A stretch of DNA of 50,179 bases from contig NZ_KV823279.1 in assembly GCF_001815905.1 (NCBI RefSeq), positions 1 to 50,179 of the forward strand, written 5' to 3'. Source of the stretch: Brevibacterium sp. HMSC07C04. GTDB taxonomy: Bacteria; Actinomycetota; Actinomycetes; Actinomycetales; Brevibacteriaceae. Positions 34,498 through 46,040 of the stretch are shown one piece after another (position 1 is the first letter of the stretch; every line of letters starts with the position of its first letter). A program made the translations under genes and the position numbers. Below the pieces are notes generated by a model. The model did no database searches and had not been told where the DNA came from. It saw only the letters and a program-made list of their open reading frames with translations.

Positions 34498-37400
34498 TCA
34501 GGGATCGCCAGCGGCACCTCGAACACTGCTGACCAGCCTCTGTGAGACGACCTTGGAGATCCCGTCCCCGCCCATTGTGACGCCGTACAGCGCGTCGGCG
34601 ATTTCCATGGTGCGCTTCTGGTGGGTGATGACGATCAGCTGTGAACTCTCCTGCAGCTCTTTGAAAACCCCGAGCAGTCTTGAGAGGTTGACGTCGTCGA
34701 GGGCTGCCTCGACTTCGTCCATGACGTAGAAGGGGCTGGGCCGGGCTTTGAAAATCGCCACGAGGATGGCAACTGCGACGAGCGACCGTTCCCCACCAGA
34801 CAGCAGCGACAGCCTGCGAACCCGCTTCCCGGCCGGCCTGGCAAACACCTCGACCCCGGTTGTGAGCATGTCGTCTGGGTCTGTCAGCGACAGTGAGCCT
34901 TCGCCGCCGGGGAACAGCCGACTGAAGATATCGGTGAACTCCCGCGCAGTGTCGGCGAAGGCTTCCGCGAAGACCTCTTTGACGAGCTCGTCGATCTGGC
35001 TGACCATGCCGCGCAGATCCTCGCGGGTCTCTTCGATGTCGTTGATCTGCTTTTCCAGATAGTCGTGACGCTCCTGCAGCGCTGTGAACTCTTCGAGCGC
35101 CAGCGGGTTGACCTTGCCGATGCGCTTCATTTCGCGTTCGGCTTTTTTCTGCACGCCCTCCACTTCGGTGCGCACAAAGGGGCGGGTGGGCAGTTCGTCG
35201 CCGTCGACGTCCGCGGTGAAGTCCGGGACGTCGAGGTGGGGGCCGAACTGTTCTATGAGGTTCTGGGCTGACAGGCCGATTTCCTGTTCTGCTCGCCGGT
35301 TGAGCTCTTCGAGCCTGAGCACGAAGCGTTCGCGTTTGAGTGCCGCGGCGTGTTCGGCCTCTGCGAGTTTCGCCAGTTCCCCACGCTGTTCATCGAGGTT
35401 TTCGCGCAGCTTTTCAGCCTGTTCGCCGGCTGCGGTGCGGCTCTCCTGCAGCGCGGCGTGTTCGGCTTCGACGCTCTTTTCCCTTTCGGCCAGGTGCTGT
35501 GCGAGCTCTTCGGCCACCTCGCCTGCGGCCTGAGTTCTGTCCGCCAGAAGTTTCCGCGCCTGCTCTTCACGCTGCAGGCGTTCGCGCTCAGCCTGCTGGG
35601 CTCGGGCTTTGCGGCGCAGGCTGTCGATGCGATCGGCCAGGAAGCGCACGCGGTCATCGGCTGAGCGGGCTGCGATTCGGGCCTCCATGACCTCTTCGCC
35701 CAGCTGCGTGTGTTCTTGCGCCAAGCGGTCGCGGTCTTCGGTGTCGGGTTCGGCGTCAACCGTGTCGAGTCCTGCCAGTGCCGCCTGGGCCTTTTCGCGC
35801 TGTTCTTCGGCTTGGGTTTGTCGTTTGTCCAGCTGTGCGCTGCGTGCGTCGAGGCGCTCGACTTCGGCTTCGAGAAGCTGCACGCGTTCGGACGCTGCCG
35901 TGACGGCGCCCTGTGCCCGGATGATGCGCGCTTCTGCATCGCGCCGAGCTTCCTGAGCCCGCTGCTCCTGACTGCGGGCCTCCCGGAGGGCTTCGCGGAG
36001 CCTCTTGACTTCTTCGGCTGCCTCTGCGGCTGCCAGGGCGAGCTCGTCGATGCCGCCCTGAGCTTCGGCCAGCGCGTTGCGGGCTTCGGCGCGGGCGGCT
36101 TCCGCACGACCGGAACGGCGCACGCGGTGGGTCTCGATGACAGTGCCCGACCGGGTCACGCACGTCAGGTCGGGGTGTTCTTGCAGCAGGGCGAGCGCCT
36201 GCTCGGATTCTTCGACGATGACAGTGCGGCTGAGCACAGCGCGCAGTGCTGTGCGCAGTCCGAGGTTGGATGCGCTGACCACGTCAACGGCTCGCCGGGC
36301 GGAACCGATCGCGATCGGCTCTGGAGAACCCTCGTGAGAGTCGGCGCCGATGACGGTGTCGACGTCAGTGCTGCCGTCCGTGTTCTCCAGCAGCGCCAGC
36401 CCCGCCTGGTGGGTGTCTGCGAAGAGAGCTTGGGCGAAGGGGCCAAGCGCTGCCGCGGCGGCTGTTTCAAAGCCCGCTTCGATTTCGAGGAGGTCTTCCA
36501 CTCGCCCGGTGACACCGTCGATTTCAAGGGCCAGAAGGTCATCTGCGGACGCCGAATGCGATGCGCTGATCTGCAGGGCCTCAATCCGGGCCTCCGTCTT
36601 GCGCAGCTCGCCGGTCAGTTCGGCGCTGCGGGTGTCGGCTTCGTCAACAGCGGCTTGGGCGCGAGCGGTCGCATCAGCTGCGGCCTGCACTGCGTCATCC
36701 ACTCCGGTCTGTTCCTGTTCTAAATCGGCCACGGCGGCTTCTGCCCGCTGCGCTTCGGCGCGTGCGCTCTCGATGTCCGCCAAAAGCTTCTCGCGTGCAG
36801 GTGCGGCTTCGTCCTTTTCGCGAGAGATGCCCTCGAGTGCCCGCTGGGCGGTTTCGACATCAGATTCGAGTCCGGCCCGGATGCGGACCTTTTCGGCGAT
36901 CTCCGCACGTGCGGCTTTCAGTGCTGCTTCCGCCGTGTCGAGTTTGCCGGAGATTTCGTTTCTGGCTTGGGCGAGCTCTTCGAGGCTCTGGGCCCGTCTG
37001 CTCTGCTGGTCTTCGGCGTCGCTGAGTTCACCGCGGAAGTGCTCGGCCCTCTCGAGGAGGGCTTCGGGCGCGTCGCCGCTGAGCTTCTGCGCGGGCGTGC
37101 GCAGAAACTCCACGCGGTCGCGGGCGCGGCCGGCTGCCGCTGTGGCTCGCGTGGCGGTCCGGCCGAGTCTGCGCAGCAGCTGGGCCAGCCGGTCGTTGTC
37201 CTGTTCTGCTTTCACTGCCGAAGCGCGTGCTTCGGCAATGTCCTGTTCGAGCTGTTCAATGCGCGCTTGCACGACCTGCCGCTGTTGGGATTCTTCCCGC
37301 GCGTTTCCCGTGTTCTGCAGCGCTGCCTGTGTTTGGACGATGTCGTCGGCCAGCAGGCGAGCACTTGCGTCGCGCAGCTCGGCCTGCACGGTCGCGGCCC

Positions 37401-38040
37401 GCTGTGCGGCACGTGCCTGTTTGCCCAGCGGACCCAGCTGCCGGGCCAGTTCTGCACGCAGGTCCTGCAGACGGTCGAGGTTGGTCTGCAGGCCGTTGAG
37501 TTTGCGGACGGCTTTTTCTTTGCGCCTGCGGTGTTTGAGAACGCCCGCGGCCTCTTCGATGATCCCGCGGCGCTCAAACGGATCGGCGTGCAGAACCTGG
37601 TCCAGCTGTCCCTGGCCGACGATCACGTGCATTTCTTTGCCCAGACCGGAATCGGACAGCAGCTCCTGAATATCCAGCAGGCGCGCCGGTGCGCCGTTGA
37701 CGGCGTATTCGCTGCCGCCGGAGCGAAACAGCGTGCGGCTGATGGTGACTTCCGTGTAGTCGATCGGGATGGCCCCGTCGGCGTTGTCAATCGTCAGACT
37801 GACTTCGGCTCGGCCCAGCGCCTGCCGCTTCGAAGTGCCGGCGAAGATGACGTCCTCCATTTTTCCGCCTCGGAGGTTCTTCGCACCCTGTTCTCCCATG
37901 ACCCACGCGAGCGCGTCGACGACGTTCGACTTGCCCGAACCGTTTGGTCCGACCACACACGTGATGCCCGGTTCGAGTTCGAGCCGGGTGGCAGACGCGA
38001 ACGACTTGAAGCCGCGCATCGACAGGGTTTTGAGGAACAT
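34498..38040 (-). CDS. smc: Chromosome segregation protein SMC
   Basis: 1,180 residues. The N-terminal head has GPNGSGKSNVVDALAWVMGEQ. Long coiled coils flank a hinge around residues 500-650 (DLLEIEAGFETAAAAALG). The C-terminal head has LSLLSGGERSLVAVAILVA (signature) and PFYVMDEVEAALDD (Walker B). The ATPase forms the condensin ring with ScpA/ScpB for chromosome compaction and segregation. Length is normal and no frameshift is seen. In many actinobacteria mutM and rnc lie upstream of it; here thiamine genes and an ABC ATPase separate smc from mutM. Confidence 0.97.
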   Translation of the reverse strand: MFLKTLSMRGFKSFASATRLELEPGITCVVGPNGSGKSNVVDALAWVMGEQGAKNLRGGKMEDVIFAGTSKRQALGRAEVSLTIDNADGAIPIDYTEVTISRTLFRSGGSEYAVNGAPARLLDIQELLSDSGLGKEMHVIVGQGQLDQVLHADPFERRGIIEEAAGVLKHRRRKEKAVRKLNGLQTNLDRLQDLRAELARQLGPLGKQARAAQRAATVQAELRDASARLLADDIVQTQAALQNTGNAREESQQRQVVQARIEQLEQDIAEARASAVKAEQDNDRLAQLLRRLGRTATRATAAAGRARDRVEFLRTPAQKLSGDAPEALLERAEHFRGELSDAEDQQSRRAQSLEELAQARNEISGKLDTAEAALKAARAEIAEKVRIRAGLESDVETAQRALEGISREKDEAAPAREKLLADIESARAEAQRAEAAVADLEQEQTGVDDAVQAAADATARAQAAVDEADTRSAELTGELRKTEARIEALQISASHSASADDLLALEIDGVTGRVEDLLEIEAGFETAAAAALGPFAQALFADTHQAGLALLENTDGSTDVDTVIGADSHEGSPEPIAIGSARRAVDVVSASNLGLRTALRAVLSRTVIVEESEQALALLQEHPDLTCVTRSGTVIETHRVRRSGRAEAARAEARNALAEAQGGIDELALAAAEAAEEVKRLREALREARSQEQRAQEARRDAEARIIRAQGAVTAASERVQLLEAEVERLDARSAQLDKRQTQAEEQREKAQAALAGLDTVDAEPDTEDRDRLAQEHTQLGEEVMEARIAARSADDRVRFLADRIDSLRRKARAQQAERERLQREEQARKLLADRTQAAGEVAEELAQHLAEREKSVEAEHAALQESRTAAGEQAEKLRENLDEQRGELAKLAEAEHAAALKRERFVLRLEELNRRAEQEIGLSAQNLIEQFGPHLDVPDFTADVDGDELPTRPFVRTEVEGVQKKAEREMKRIGKVNPLALEEFTALQERHDYLEKQINDIEETREDLRGMVSQIDELVKEVFAEAFADTAREFTDIFSRLFPGGEGSLSLTDPDDMLTTGVEVFARPAGKRVRRLSLLSGGERSLVAVAILVAIFKARPSPFYVMDEVEAALDDVNLSRLLGVFKELQESSQLIVITHQKRTMEIADALYGVTMGGDGISKVVSQRLVSSVRGAAGDP

Positions 38041-38067
38041 TCAGATCAGCATAGCCGCCAAACCGCC

Positions 38068-40175
<2,108 letters not shown>

Positions 40176-40179
<4 letters not shown>

Positions 40180-41297
40180 GGGATTTTTCCTTCCGTGTGG
40201 GTCTCGGCGGCCTGGGCAGCCAAGCGGGAAATATAAGGGGTCAAAAGGATTCCGTGCCGGGACAGTCCTCCTGCGACGACAACCGCCGAGGTGCCAGCGG
40301 GGTTCGCTTCCGGTCCTGCTGACGAGTGGCAGGGCACCTCGGTCCGTGTGACCACCGGCATGTCGTCTTCGGCTGTCGGGCGGGCGCGGGTTGTCACGTC
40401 AACGAGGTCGCAGTCGCGCAGACCGGGAACGACGGTGACGGCGTCAGCCAGGAGGTCTGCAACACTGCCCAGGTCGGTTTCAGGGCGGTCTTCGCGCACG
40501 GATGCGCCGATGACGATTTCGCCGTTTGCCCGCGGCACAATGTAGACGCTTCGGCCTGCGACCACGGCGCGGACTGTCCGCTGCACAAGCGGACCGAAGC
40601 GCAGGCGGCTGTCGGGGGTGCGCACGCGGATGACGTCTCCGTATACGGGGCGCAGGGTCGGCTTGGAATCTTCGGGCAGGCCCGCGATCCCGGCGATGCC
40701 CATGCCCGCTGCCACGACAGTCGTGTCGAATGGGTGCTGTCTGCCGTCGGCGGTTTCCACTGTCGCCCCGGCAATGCGGGTGACGCGCTGGCGGAAAATG
40801 GGAGTCGACTCCAGTGCGCCGAGCATGACCTCCATGAGCCGGCGAGGGTCGATGCGGAGGTCACCGGAGATTTCGGCTCCGGCTGCCAGGCCGGGCGCCA
40901 GACCGGGTTCGAGGCGGGCGAGCCCGCTTCCGGGCAGGTGATTGAATGTCAGACCGCGTGCGGCGTAGGCCCGCTCCATCCGCTGAAGGTGTTCGTGGTC
41001 TCCGGAGTCTGCGGCCACCAGGAGGGTTCCCGCGGTTTCAAAGCCGACAGCCTCCGGGGCAACACCAAGCATTTTCAGAAACTCCGGGTATTCCTCGAGG
41101 GCCTTCTGCATAATCGGCAGCAAACCGTCCTGGCCGAACTGGACTTCCGCGACTGGGGCGAGCATACCGGCGGCCGCATATGATGCTCCCAACGCCGGTT
41201 CCGGGTCGAAGACAGTGATGTCATGACCGCGGCGCTTCAGCCGCACAGCTGTGGCGAGTCCGAGAATTCCCGCCCCGATGACCGCTGTCTTCACCAT
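40176..41297 (-). CDS. thiO: Glycine oxidase ThiO
   Basis: 373 residues from the ATG at 41297 with GAGGAG directly upstream. The frame extends further 5', but that part is the riboswitch. The FAD-binding fold starts MVKTAVIGAGILGLATAVRLKRRGHDITVFD. GASYAAAGMLAP, GDLRIDPRRLMEVML and VVVAGGLSRHGILLTPYISRL are DAO-family segments. It oxidises glycine to the imine used by ThiG. It is the first gene of thiO-thiS-thiG-thiF, all tightly overlapped. Confidence 0.93.
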
Positions 41298-41301
41298 TCT
41301 C

Positions 41302-41382
41302 CTCACGTCGGCATGATCCGCTTCGAGTGCTGATGGTCGGCCGCTTCGCCCTCTCAGCCGGGCGTGTCCCGGCTCCCATGAA
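41302..41382 (-). promoter_or_regulatory. TPP riboswitch controlling the thi operon
   Basis: The minus strand shows the THI-element order: GGGAGCC...GGCTGAGAGGG, then GCACTCGAAGCGGATCATGCC and GACGTGAGG. The conserved CUGAGA and GGAUNAUGCC segments are recognisable. The closing stem pairs TTCATG with CGTGAG, whose GAG belongs to the thiO ribosome-binding site GAGGAG. Translation control by masking that site is therefore likely. Nothing else is seen in the rest of the 330-base gap except probable divergent promoters. Confidence 0.85.
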
Positions 41383-41627
41383 CCGCCCTCAGAGTAAGCC
41401 GCCCGCGGTGACGGAGCAAAAGCTGAGGAAGCACCGCTGGCAAGGTCCGGAAGAAACAAGCCTCATTAAGAAATATGTAGGCTCTCCGCTTAAAAGCGTC
41501 GGCGGTCTTGCGAACACGTGTAGACTGCCTTTCGCGTACGCCGTACCGAAACTCCGCACATTCGGGGGATCTGGCACGGCACCAGGCACGGGCACGAACA
41601 CTGAATCTGCAATGAAGTGGAGGCTTA

Positions 41628-43190
41628 ATGACCAGCGATGTTGTTTTGACGGTTGAGGGGCTGACTGTCAAACACGGGTCTCAAACCGCTCTCGATGATT
41701 TTTCATTCACGCTGCAGCGGGGCGAGATTCTCGGCATTGTCGGCGCCAACGGCGCCGGCAAATCTACACTTCTGAAGGTTCTTTCCGGAGGCATCATCCC
41801 AGACGAGGGCACGATCACCCTCGCAGATGAGAAGTTCGCCCCGGAAACCGAAGCCGAGGCCCGAGCCATCGGCGTCGGCTACATCCCTCAGCGCATCTCG
41901 GTGGATGAGGACCAGACCGTCTACCACGCGATGTTCCGCACCTCGTACCTGTCGAAGCTCACGGATGAGGAAAAGCGCGCTGAAGCAACCCGCCTCCTGG
42001 AAGACAACGGGGTTGCCATCTCTGCTGACGAGCAGATGCGCGACCTTGTTCAGGCCGAGCGCACAATGGTGGAGATCCTGCGGCTGGCCAACGAGGAAAC
42101 GGCCCTGATCCTGCTGGATGAGGTTTCTGCTTCCTTCAACGACCACGAAATCTCGCTGGTGCACGACCTCATCATCCGCCTGTCCAAGCAGGGCCGCGCC
42201 ATCATCTATGTTTCCCACCGCCTGGACGAACTGCAGTCACTGTCGAACCGCATTGCAGTGATCAGAGACGGCAGGCTTCGCTCAATCCTGGTTCCCCGCG
42301 AAGCTGACCGCGACACGATCACAGTCGAAATCTTCGATACCGAAGCTCCCGTTCCCACCAAGAAGCGCGGCGAGATCGGCGATGAGATCCTGCGGTTCGA
42401 GGATGTCGCCCTCGACGACAAGCTCTCACCGACCACGTTCTCCCTCCACAAGGGTGAGATCTTCGGCATCACGGGACTGCGCCGATCCGGTGTGGAACAG
42501 CTGGCCGACATCATCAGCGGCAAGGCTGCCCACACCTCCGGCACGATTGTCGTCAACGGCGAAGAGAAGAGCTTCTCCAGCCCGGAGGATGCTCTGCAGG
42601 CGGGAATCTTCACCCTGGGAGAAACTGACGGTCAGGTTGACTACGGCGAAGGCAATAACCTCGCGTCCGAGTACTCCAAAATCGACGAAGACGATCAGTC
42701 GTTCACCGACCAGGTCCAGAGCTTCAGGGAACTCGTCAGCACCCTCCAGGAGCTGCGGGTCAAAACTCCGAGCATTCACCGCAAGGTCGGCGAACTGTCC
42801 GGAGGCGACCAGCAGAAGCTCGCTGTCGCCAAGTCCCTGCACAGCGATGCGAACATCTTCGTGCTCAACCAGCCCACCCGCGGAGTTGACGAACTTTCGC
42901 GCCAGGCCGTGTACAAGCTCCTGGAAGAGGTCACCAGCCGCGGCAGCGCCTGCGTCCTGCTGTCATCCGATATCAGCGAACTGCTCGCCCTGAGCGACAG
43001 AGTCGCTGTTATGCGCGAAAACAGGCTCATCGGCCCGCACGAGACCGACAGCTTCACAGAAGACACAATCATGATGATCGCCCTGGGCTACACCCCGTTC
43101 CGCACAACAAGCAAGCGACGCTCGTCATCGAACACCGAAGAAACCGCCGAGGAGACCACCGACGCTGGTGTTCAAGGTGAGATTGAATGA
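41628..43190 (+). CDS. Tandem-domain ABC ATPase (RbsA/MglA type) without a neighbouring permease
   Basis: 520 residues, ATG after GGAGGC. NBD1 has Walker A GANGAGKST, Walker B LILLDEVSASF, and the degenerate signature DLVQAERTMVEIL usual for sugar-type importers. NBD2 has a poor Walker A (GLRRSGVEQL), a true signature (GELSGGDQQKLAVAK), and VLNQPTRGVD, where the usual D-E is N-Q. So only NBD1 can hydrolyse, using the NBD2 signature. Such proteins normally pair with sugar permeases, but none is encoded in this window. The next gene overlaps by four bases and carries a Roadblock-like domain, so a non-transport or regulatory role is possible. Confidence 0.85.
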   Translation: MTSDVVLTVEGLTVKHGSQTALDDFSFTLQRGEILGIVGANGAGKSTLLKVLSGGIIPDEGTITLADEKFAPETEAEARAIGVGYIPQRISVDEDQTVYHAMFRTSYLSKLTDEEKRAEATRLLEDNGVAISADEQMRDLVQAERTMVEILRLANEETALILLDEVSASFNDHEISLVHDLIIRLSKQGRAIIYVSHRLDELQSLSNRIAVIRDGRLRSILVPREADRDTITVEIFDTEAPVPTKKRGEIGDEILRFEDVALDDKLSPTTFSLHKGEIFGITGLRRSGVEQLADIISGKAAHTSGTIVVNGEEKSFSSPEDALQAGIFTLGETDGQVDYGEGNNLASEYSKIDEDDQSFTDQVQSFRELVSTLQELRVKTPSIHRKVGELSGGDQQKLAVAKSLHSDANIFVLNQPTRGVDELSRQAVYKLLEEVTSRGSACVLLSSDISELLALSDRVAVMRENRLIGPHETDSFTEDTIMMIALGYTPFRTTSKRRSSSNTEETAEETTDAGVQGEIE

Positions 43191-44152
43191 GTTTCAACTT
43201 TCTTCGCCGCTCACCACAGCAGCGAGATGAAGTGCAGACTGACGAACCCTATGTGCCCGATATTTCACACGTGATGCAGACCCCGCCGAACTCAGATACC
43301 CCCACGCCAGCCTCTCCGCAGACCGGCCACCACTACGGCGCCCTACAGCCTCAGGTCGCTGCCGGTTCAAACTATCCAGTGCGGCCGTGGCAGGAAGAAG
43401 CGCCGGGCCCCGGGCGTGCCTTTCACACCGACCTGGACGACTACGACGCCCCTGAATCTTTCGAAGTTGACTACCCAGACACCCCTGATGACCCCGAGCC
43501 TGTTGAAGCAGAAAGCGCCGACGACCCACCCCGCGACCACTTTGCGATAACCTTTGACAACGCAGGCGAACAGGATCTCCCCGCGGAGACCTACACCACC
43601 GAAAGCCCCGCAGAGGACCTTTCGGCCGAACCCACGCCGTTGTTCACTGAAGTGCGCGGTTATACTGCTAGTGCCAATAACGAAGGACCTCATTTCCTGC
43701 AGAACTCTGAAGGAGATGAGCACTTCGACGATTCTTCTTCCGAGGAGACCGATCCTCGGTCAGAAACGAAAGAGAACACTATGTCAGCAAATATTCAGGC
43801 GTCCCTTCGCAGCCTCCTCGAAATCGAAGGCGCTACGGGTGCAGCAATCGTCGACATCGCCTCGGGCATGGAGCTTGGAACCGGCGGCAACCCGAACTTT
43901 GACCTCAACGTCGCAGCTGCCGGCAACTCGAATGTCATTCGCGCAAAGCTCGCCACCATTGCCGACCTGGGCATCAACGAGAACATCGAAGACATCATGA
44001 TTACGCTCGAATCGCAGTACCACCTGCTGAGCGTTCTCAACACTTCGGCAACAGAAGGTCTGTTCATCTACCTCGTCCTGGATCGCCGTCACGCGAACCT
44101 GGCACTCGCACGCCACAAACTGCGCAAGCTTTCCGAGCAGATCTCAGTCTGA
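43187..44152 (+). CDS. Protein with disordered N-terminus and Roadblock/LC7-like C-terminal domain
   Basis: 321 residues overlapping the ABC ATPase stop (ATGA). Residues 1-198 are Pro/Asp/Glu-rich and probably disordered, with no membrane segment. The last 120 (SANIQASLRSLLEIEGATGAA onward) contain IVDIASGMELG, NLDLNVAA-like residues, and GLFIYLVLDRRHANLALARHKL, a Roadblock/LC7 fold pattern. Such proteins act with small GTPases or form dimers as scaffolds. An internal ATG at 43781 (AAAGAGAA upstream) and a -10-like TATACT at 43661 suggest that the Roadblock part can also be made alone. A terminator follows. Confidence 0.7.
   Translation: MSFNFLRRSPQQRDEVQTDEPYVPDISHVMQTPPNSDTPTPASPQTGHHYGALQPQVAAGSNYPVRPWQEEAPGPGRAFHTDLDDYDAPESFEVDYPDTPDDPEPVEAESADDPPRDHFAITFDNAGEQDLPAETYTTESPAEDLSAEPTPLFTEVRGYTASANNEGPHFLQNSEGDEHFDDSSSEETDPRSETKENTMSANIQASLRSLLEIEGATGAAIVDIASGMELGTGGNPNFDLNVAAAGNSNVIRAKLATIADLGINENIEDIMITLESQYHLLSVLNTSATEGLFIYLVLDRRHANLALARHKLRKLSEQISV
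43640..43666 (+). promoter_or_regulatory. Candidate internal promoter before the Roadblock domain
   Basis: TTGTTC (43640-43645) and TATACT (43661-43666) lie 15 bases apart inside the reading frame, about 115 bases before the internal ATG at 43781. The spacer is short, so the -35 is weak. Confidence 0.35.
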
Positions 44153-44180
44153 TCCGAGGTTCAGCCCGAACTGCTTGAGC

Positions 44181-44225
44181 AAAGGGCCTGTGGGAGCAGC
44201 GTCCGCTGTCCCCACGGGCCCTTTT
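44181..44225 (+). terminator. Terminator after the Roadblock-domain gene
   Basis: The stem AAAGGGCC-t-GTGGG / CCCAC-g-GGCCCTTT with a 15-base loop ends in TTTT. It lies between the plus-strand gene ending at 44152 and the minus-strand mutM remnant. Confidence 0.8.
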
Positions 44226-44251
44226 GCTATCGGTTTTCGTATGGTTGCGGT

Positions 44252-44402
44252 TCAGTACCGCCGCTGCGGTTTCTGGCACGCGGGACACCAGTGGGATGTG
44301 CGCCCGGCAATCGTGCTGCTGCGCACAGTTTCACCGCAGCGGGTACACGCGGTGCCGGCTTTTCCGTAGACGCCGAGGCTGCGGTCGAAATATCCCGATT
44401 CG
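44252..44402 (-). pseudogene. mutM: 3' remnant of mutM/fpg (left copy)
   Basis: The last 50 codons of formamidopyrimidine-DNA glycosylase: SGYFDRSLGVYGKAGTACTRCG, then TIAGRTSHWCPACQKPQRRY and stop. The zinc finger Cys (C-T-R-C ... C-P-A-C) is present. Upstream of SGYF the sequence stops matching MutM, so the 5' part is missing. It is followed on the right by the defence island. It is probably the original chromosomal 3' end, displaced by the insertion. Confidence 0.85.
44257..44402. repeat. Left flanking direct repeat of the defence island (mutM 3' end)
   Basis: This segment is similar to 49927-50072 over about 145 bases in the same orientation, with many synonymous-type differences. It begins at the TACCGCCGCTG after the stop region and ends near TATCCCGATTCG. 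Diverged, not identical, repeats argue that one copy was brought by the element. Confidence 0.75.
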
Positions 44403-44539
44403 ACTCGTTTATGACCCTCACCAATGGCCAGTCGAGTCGTCATTCCAGTGGTGATTCGATAGGGACTCGACTCCCCTACGCGGGCTGGCTAGGCCGTCAG
44501 TGACGTGGTCGAGCGTACTGCTCCTCACATTCGACGAGC

Positions 44540-46015
44540 TCACGCTTCGGGCGTCACGAGCTCCGCCCTCGCCCAACGCGCGATCATCCGGAGTTGTGGA
44601 TGCTCGCTCACGATCGCTCGCTGACGGTCTGCGGGCAGCCCGATCTCGTGCAGGAGATTCAGGATCACCACGCCCGTCGTCACCTCGACGACGGCGACGA
44701 GCTCGTCGAACTCGTGCCTGGGGGTGCGTCCCTCGTGAGCCAGGTCGTTGCGGGCCTTTACCGTCCTGCTGGCCCATCGTTCAACATCAGGAACGAGCAC
44801 CGACACCGCCTCCTGGTCAGGCCGATTGACAAGAGCCTCGAGCCGGTCGCGGAGAGTCATGTCGTTGCGGATCGCGGACTTGAGCCGCTCCCGCTGATCC
44901 TCCGGAGCGACCTCAAGCATCGCCTCGCGCATCTTTTTGAACTCAGCGTTCGGCATCGGGAGCTCTTCGATTCCGAGCGCCCGATGGAGGGCTTCGGCAG
45001 CGCCGACCGCCATGAGAAGACGGCTCTCGACGTACTGCGCTGGCGCGTACAGGAGCGCCAAGATCAGGTCCGTCGAGGCCCGGAGGCGATTATGCACCGC
45101 ACACCATCGCGGGACGATCTCCTGGAAGGGGATGTCACTGCAGGTGAAGAACACTCTGCGGTGCTCGATGGCCTTTGCATCCCGCTCCCCCACGGCGGCG
45201 GGCGAGTAGAGCACCTCGACATAACGCTCCATCGGATGCCGTTCGGCCCCCGGCCCGTCTGCCTTCAGTTTCAGCCGCAGCCAGATCACCCCGGCAGCAC
45301 GATGGGTCGCGAGCGAGATCAGGTCCTGCAGAGACTTCGCGGACGCAAGCGCTTCCTCGAAGGAGCACGCGTCCGGCGGAGCGATCTGCAGGAAGACCGT
45401 GTCGCGGATCCGCGCGGTCGTTCTCCCGCGAAGCTCGTCGACGTACGGAGGATTGCGAAGATGCTCGAGTGAGTACTCGGTGCCGTCGACCAGGACCGAC
45501 GTCGATTCCAGCGGCTTCGCACTGATAGAGCCGCTGCCATCGAACGGCGTCCCGCCTGGGCCGCCGATCGACGACGAGAAGACCCCGTCTGCCGCCCAAC
45601 GACCGACGTCCTCGACGGAGATCTGAAGTCCTTCGAACAGTGCAGCTTCCGTGTTCGCCGCGTGGACGCCGATCAGCGCGGATTGAGCCGAAACCACCTG
45701 CTTGTCGGGGCTCTTCACCCGCGCGCCGAAGGATCGGTTCGTGCTCGTCGGGATGCACCCAAGGAGGGTGATCTCCCTCTTCTCAGCGACGCCGAGTATG
45801 ACGTCCCACGACCGTGTGCCTTCATGCACATGCGTCACGCCTGGTCGGGGCGACGTCATGACCCGGTCCTCGAAGGTGCCGATCAACGTTAGTTCCGCAC
45901 CGCCGTCGCGGTCGTATCGCAGCACGCCCGGGACACGCTCATCCGGCGCGTCGGGCAACCACCACAGCCCAGACCACTCGTGGGAATCGACCAGATGCAG
46001 CGGCTCGGTCGGCAT
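44540..46015 (-). CDS. ApeA-like HEPN anti-phage protein
   Basis: 491 residues. The N-terminal part (SHEWSGLWWLPDAPDERVPGVLRYDRDGGAELTLIG-type strands) matches the beta-rich N-terminal domain of ApeA proteins. The C-terminal part is helical with the HEPN motif VKARNDLAHEG (R-N-x-x-x-H, about residues 420-429), a ribonuclease signature. ApeA systems are single-gene anti-phage defences in which the HEPN domain likely cleaves RNA on infection. A run of nine G lies 7-15 bases upstream of the ATG and serves as the ribosome-binding region. It stands alone, transcribed toward the left mutM remnant. Confidence 0.8.
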   Translation of the reverse strand: MPTEPLHLVDSHEWSGLWWLPDAPDERVPGVLRYDRDGGAELTLIGTFEDRVMTSPRPGVTHVHEGTRSWDVILGVAEKREITLLGCIPTSTNRSFGARVKSPDKQVVSAQSALIGVHAANTEAALFEGLQISVEDVGRWAADGVFSSSIGGPGGTPFDGSGSISAKPLESTSVLVDGTEYSLEHLRNPPYVDELRGRTTARIRDTVFLQIAPPDACSFEEALASAKSLQDLISLATHRAAGVIWLRLKLKADGPGAERHPMERYVEVLYSPAAVGERDAKAIEHRRVFFTCSDIPFQEIVPRWCAVHNRLRASTDLILALLYAPAQYVESRLLMAVGAAEALHRALGIEELPMPNAEFKKMREAMLEVAPEDQRERLKSAIRNDMTLRDRLEALVNRPDQEAVSVLVPDVERWASRTVKARNDLAHEGRTPRHEFDELVAVVEVTTGVVILNLLHEIGLPADRQRAIVSEHPQLRMIARWARAELVTPEA

Positions 46016-46040
46016 ATGCGTCCCCCCCCCTACAAGACTG

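Noticed and set aside
44291..44503. Plus-strand ORFs across the left mutM remnant
   Set aside because: They are shadows of the minus-strand mutM end and continue into unrelated DNA.
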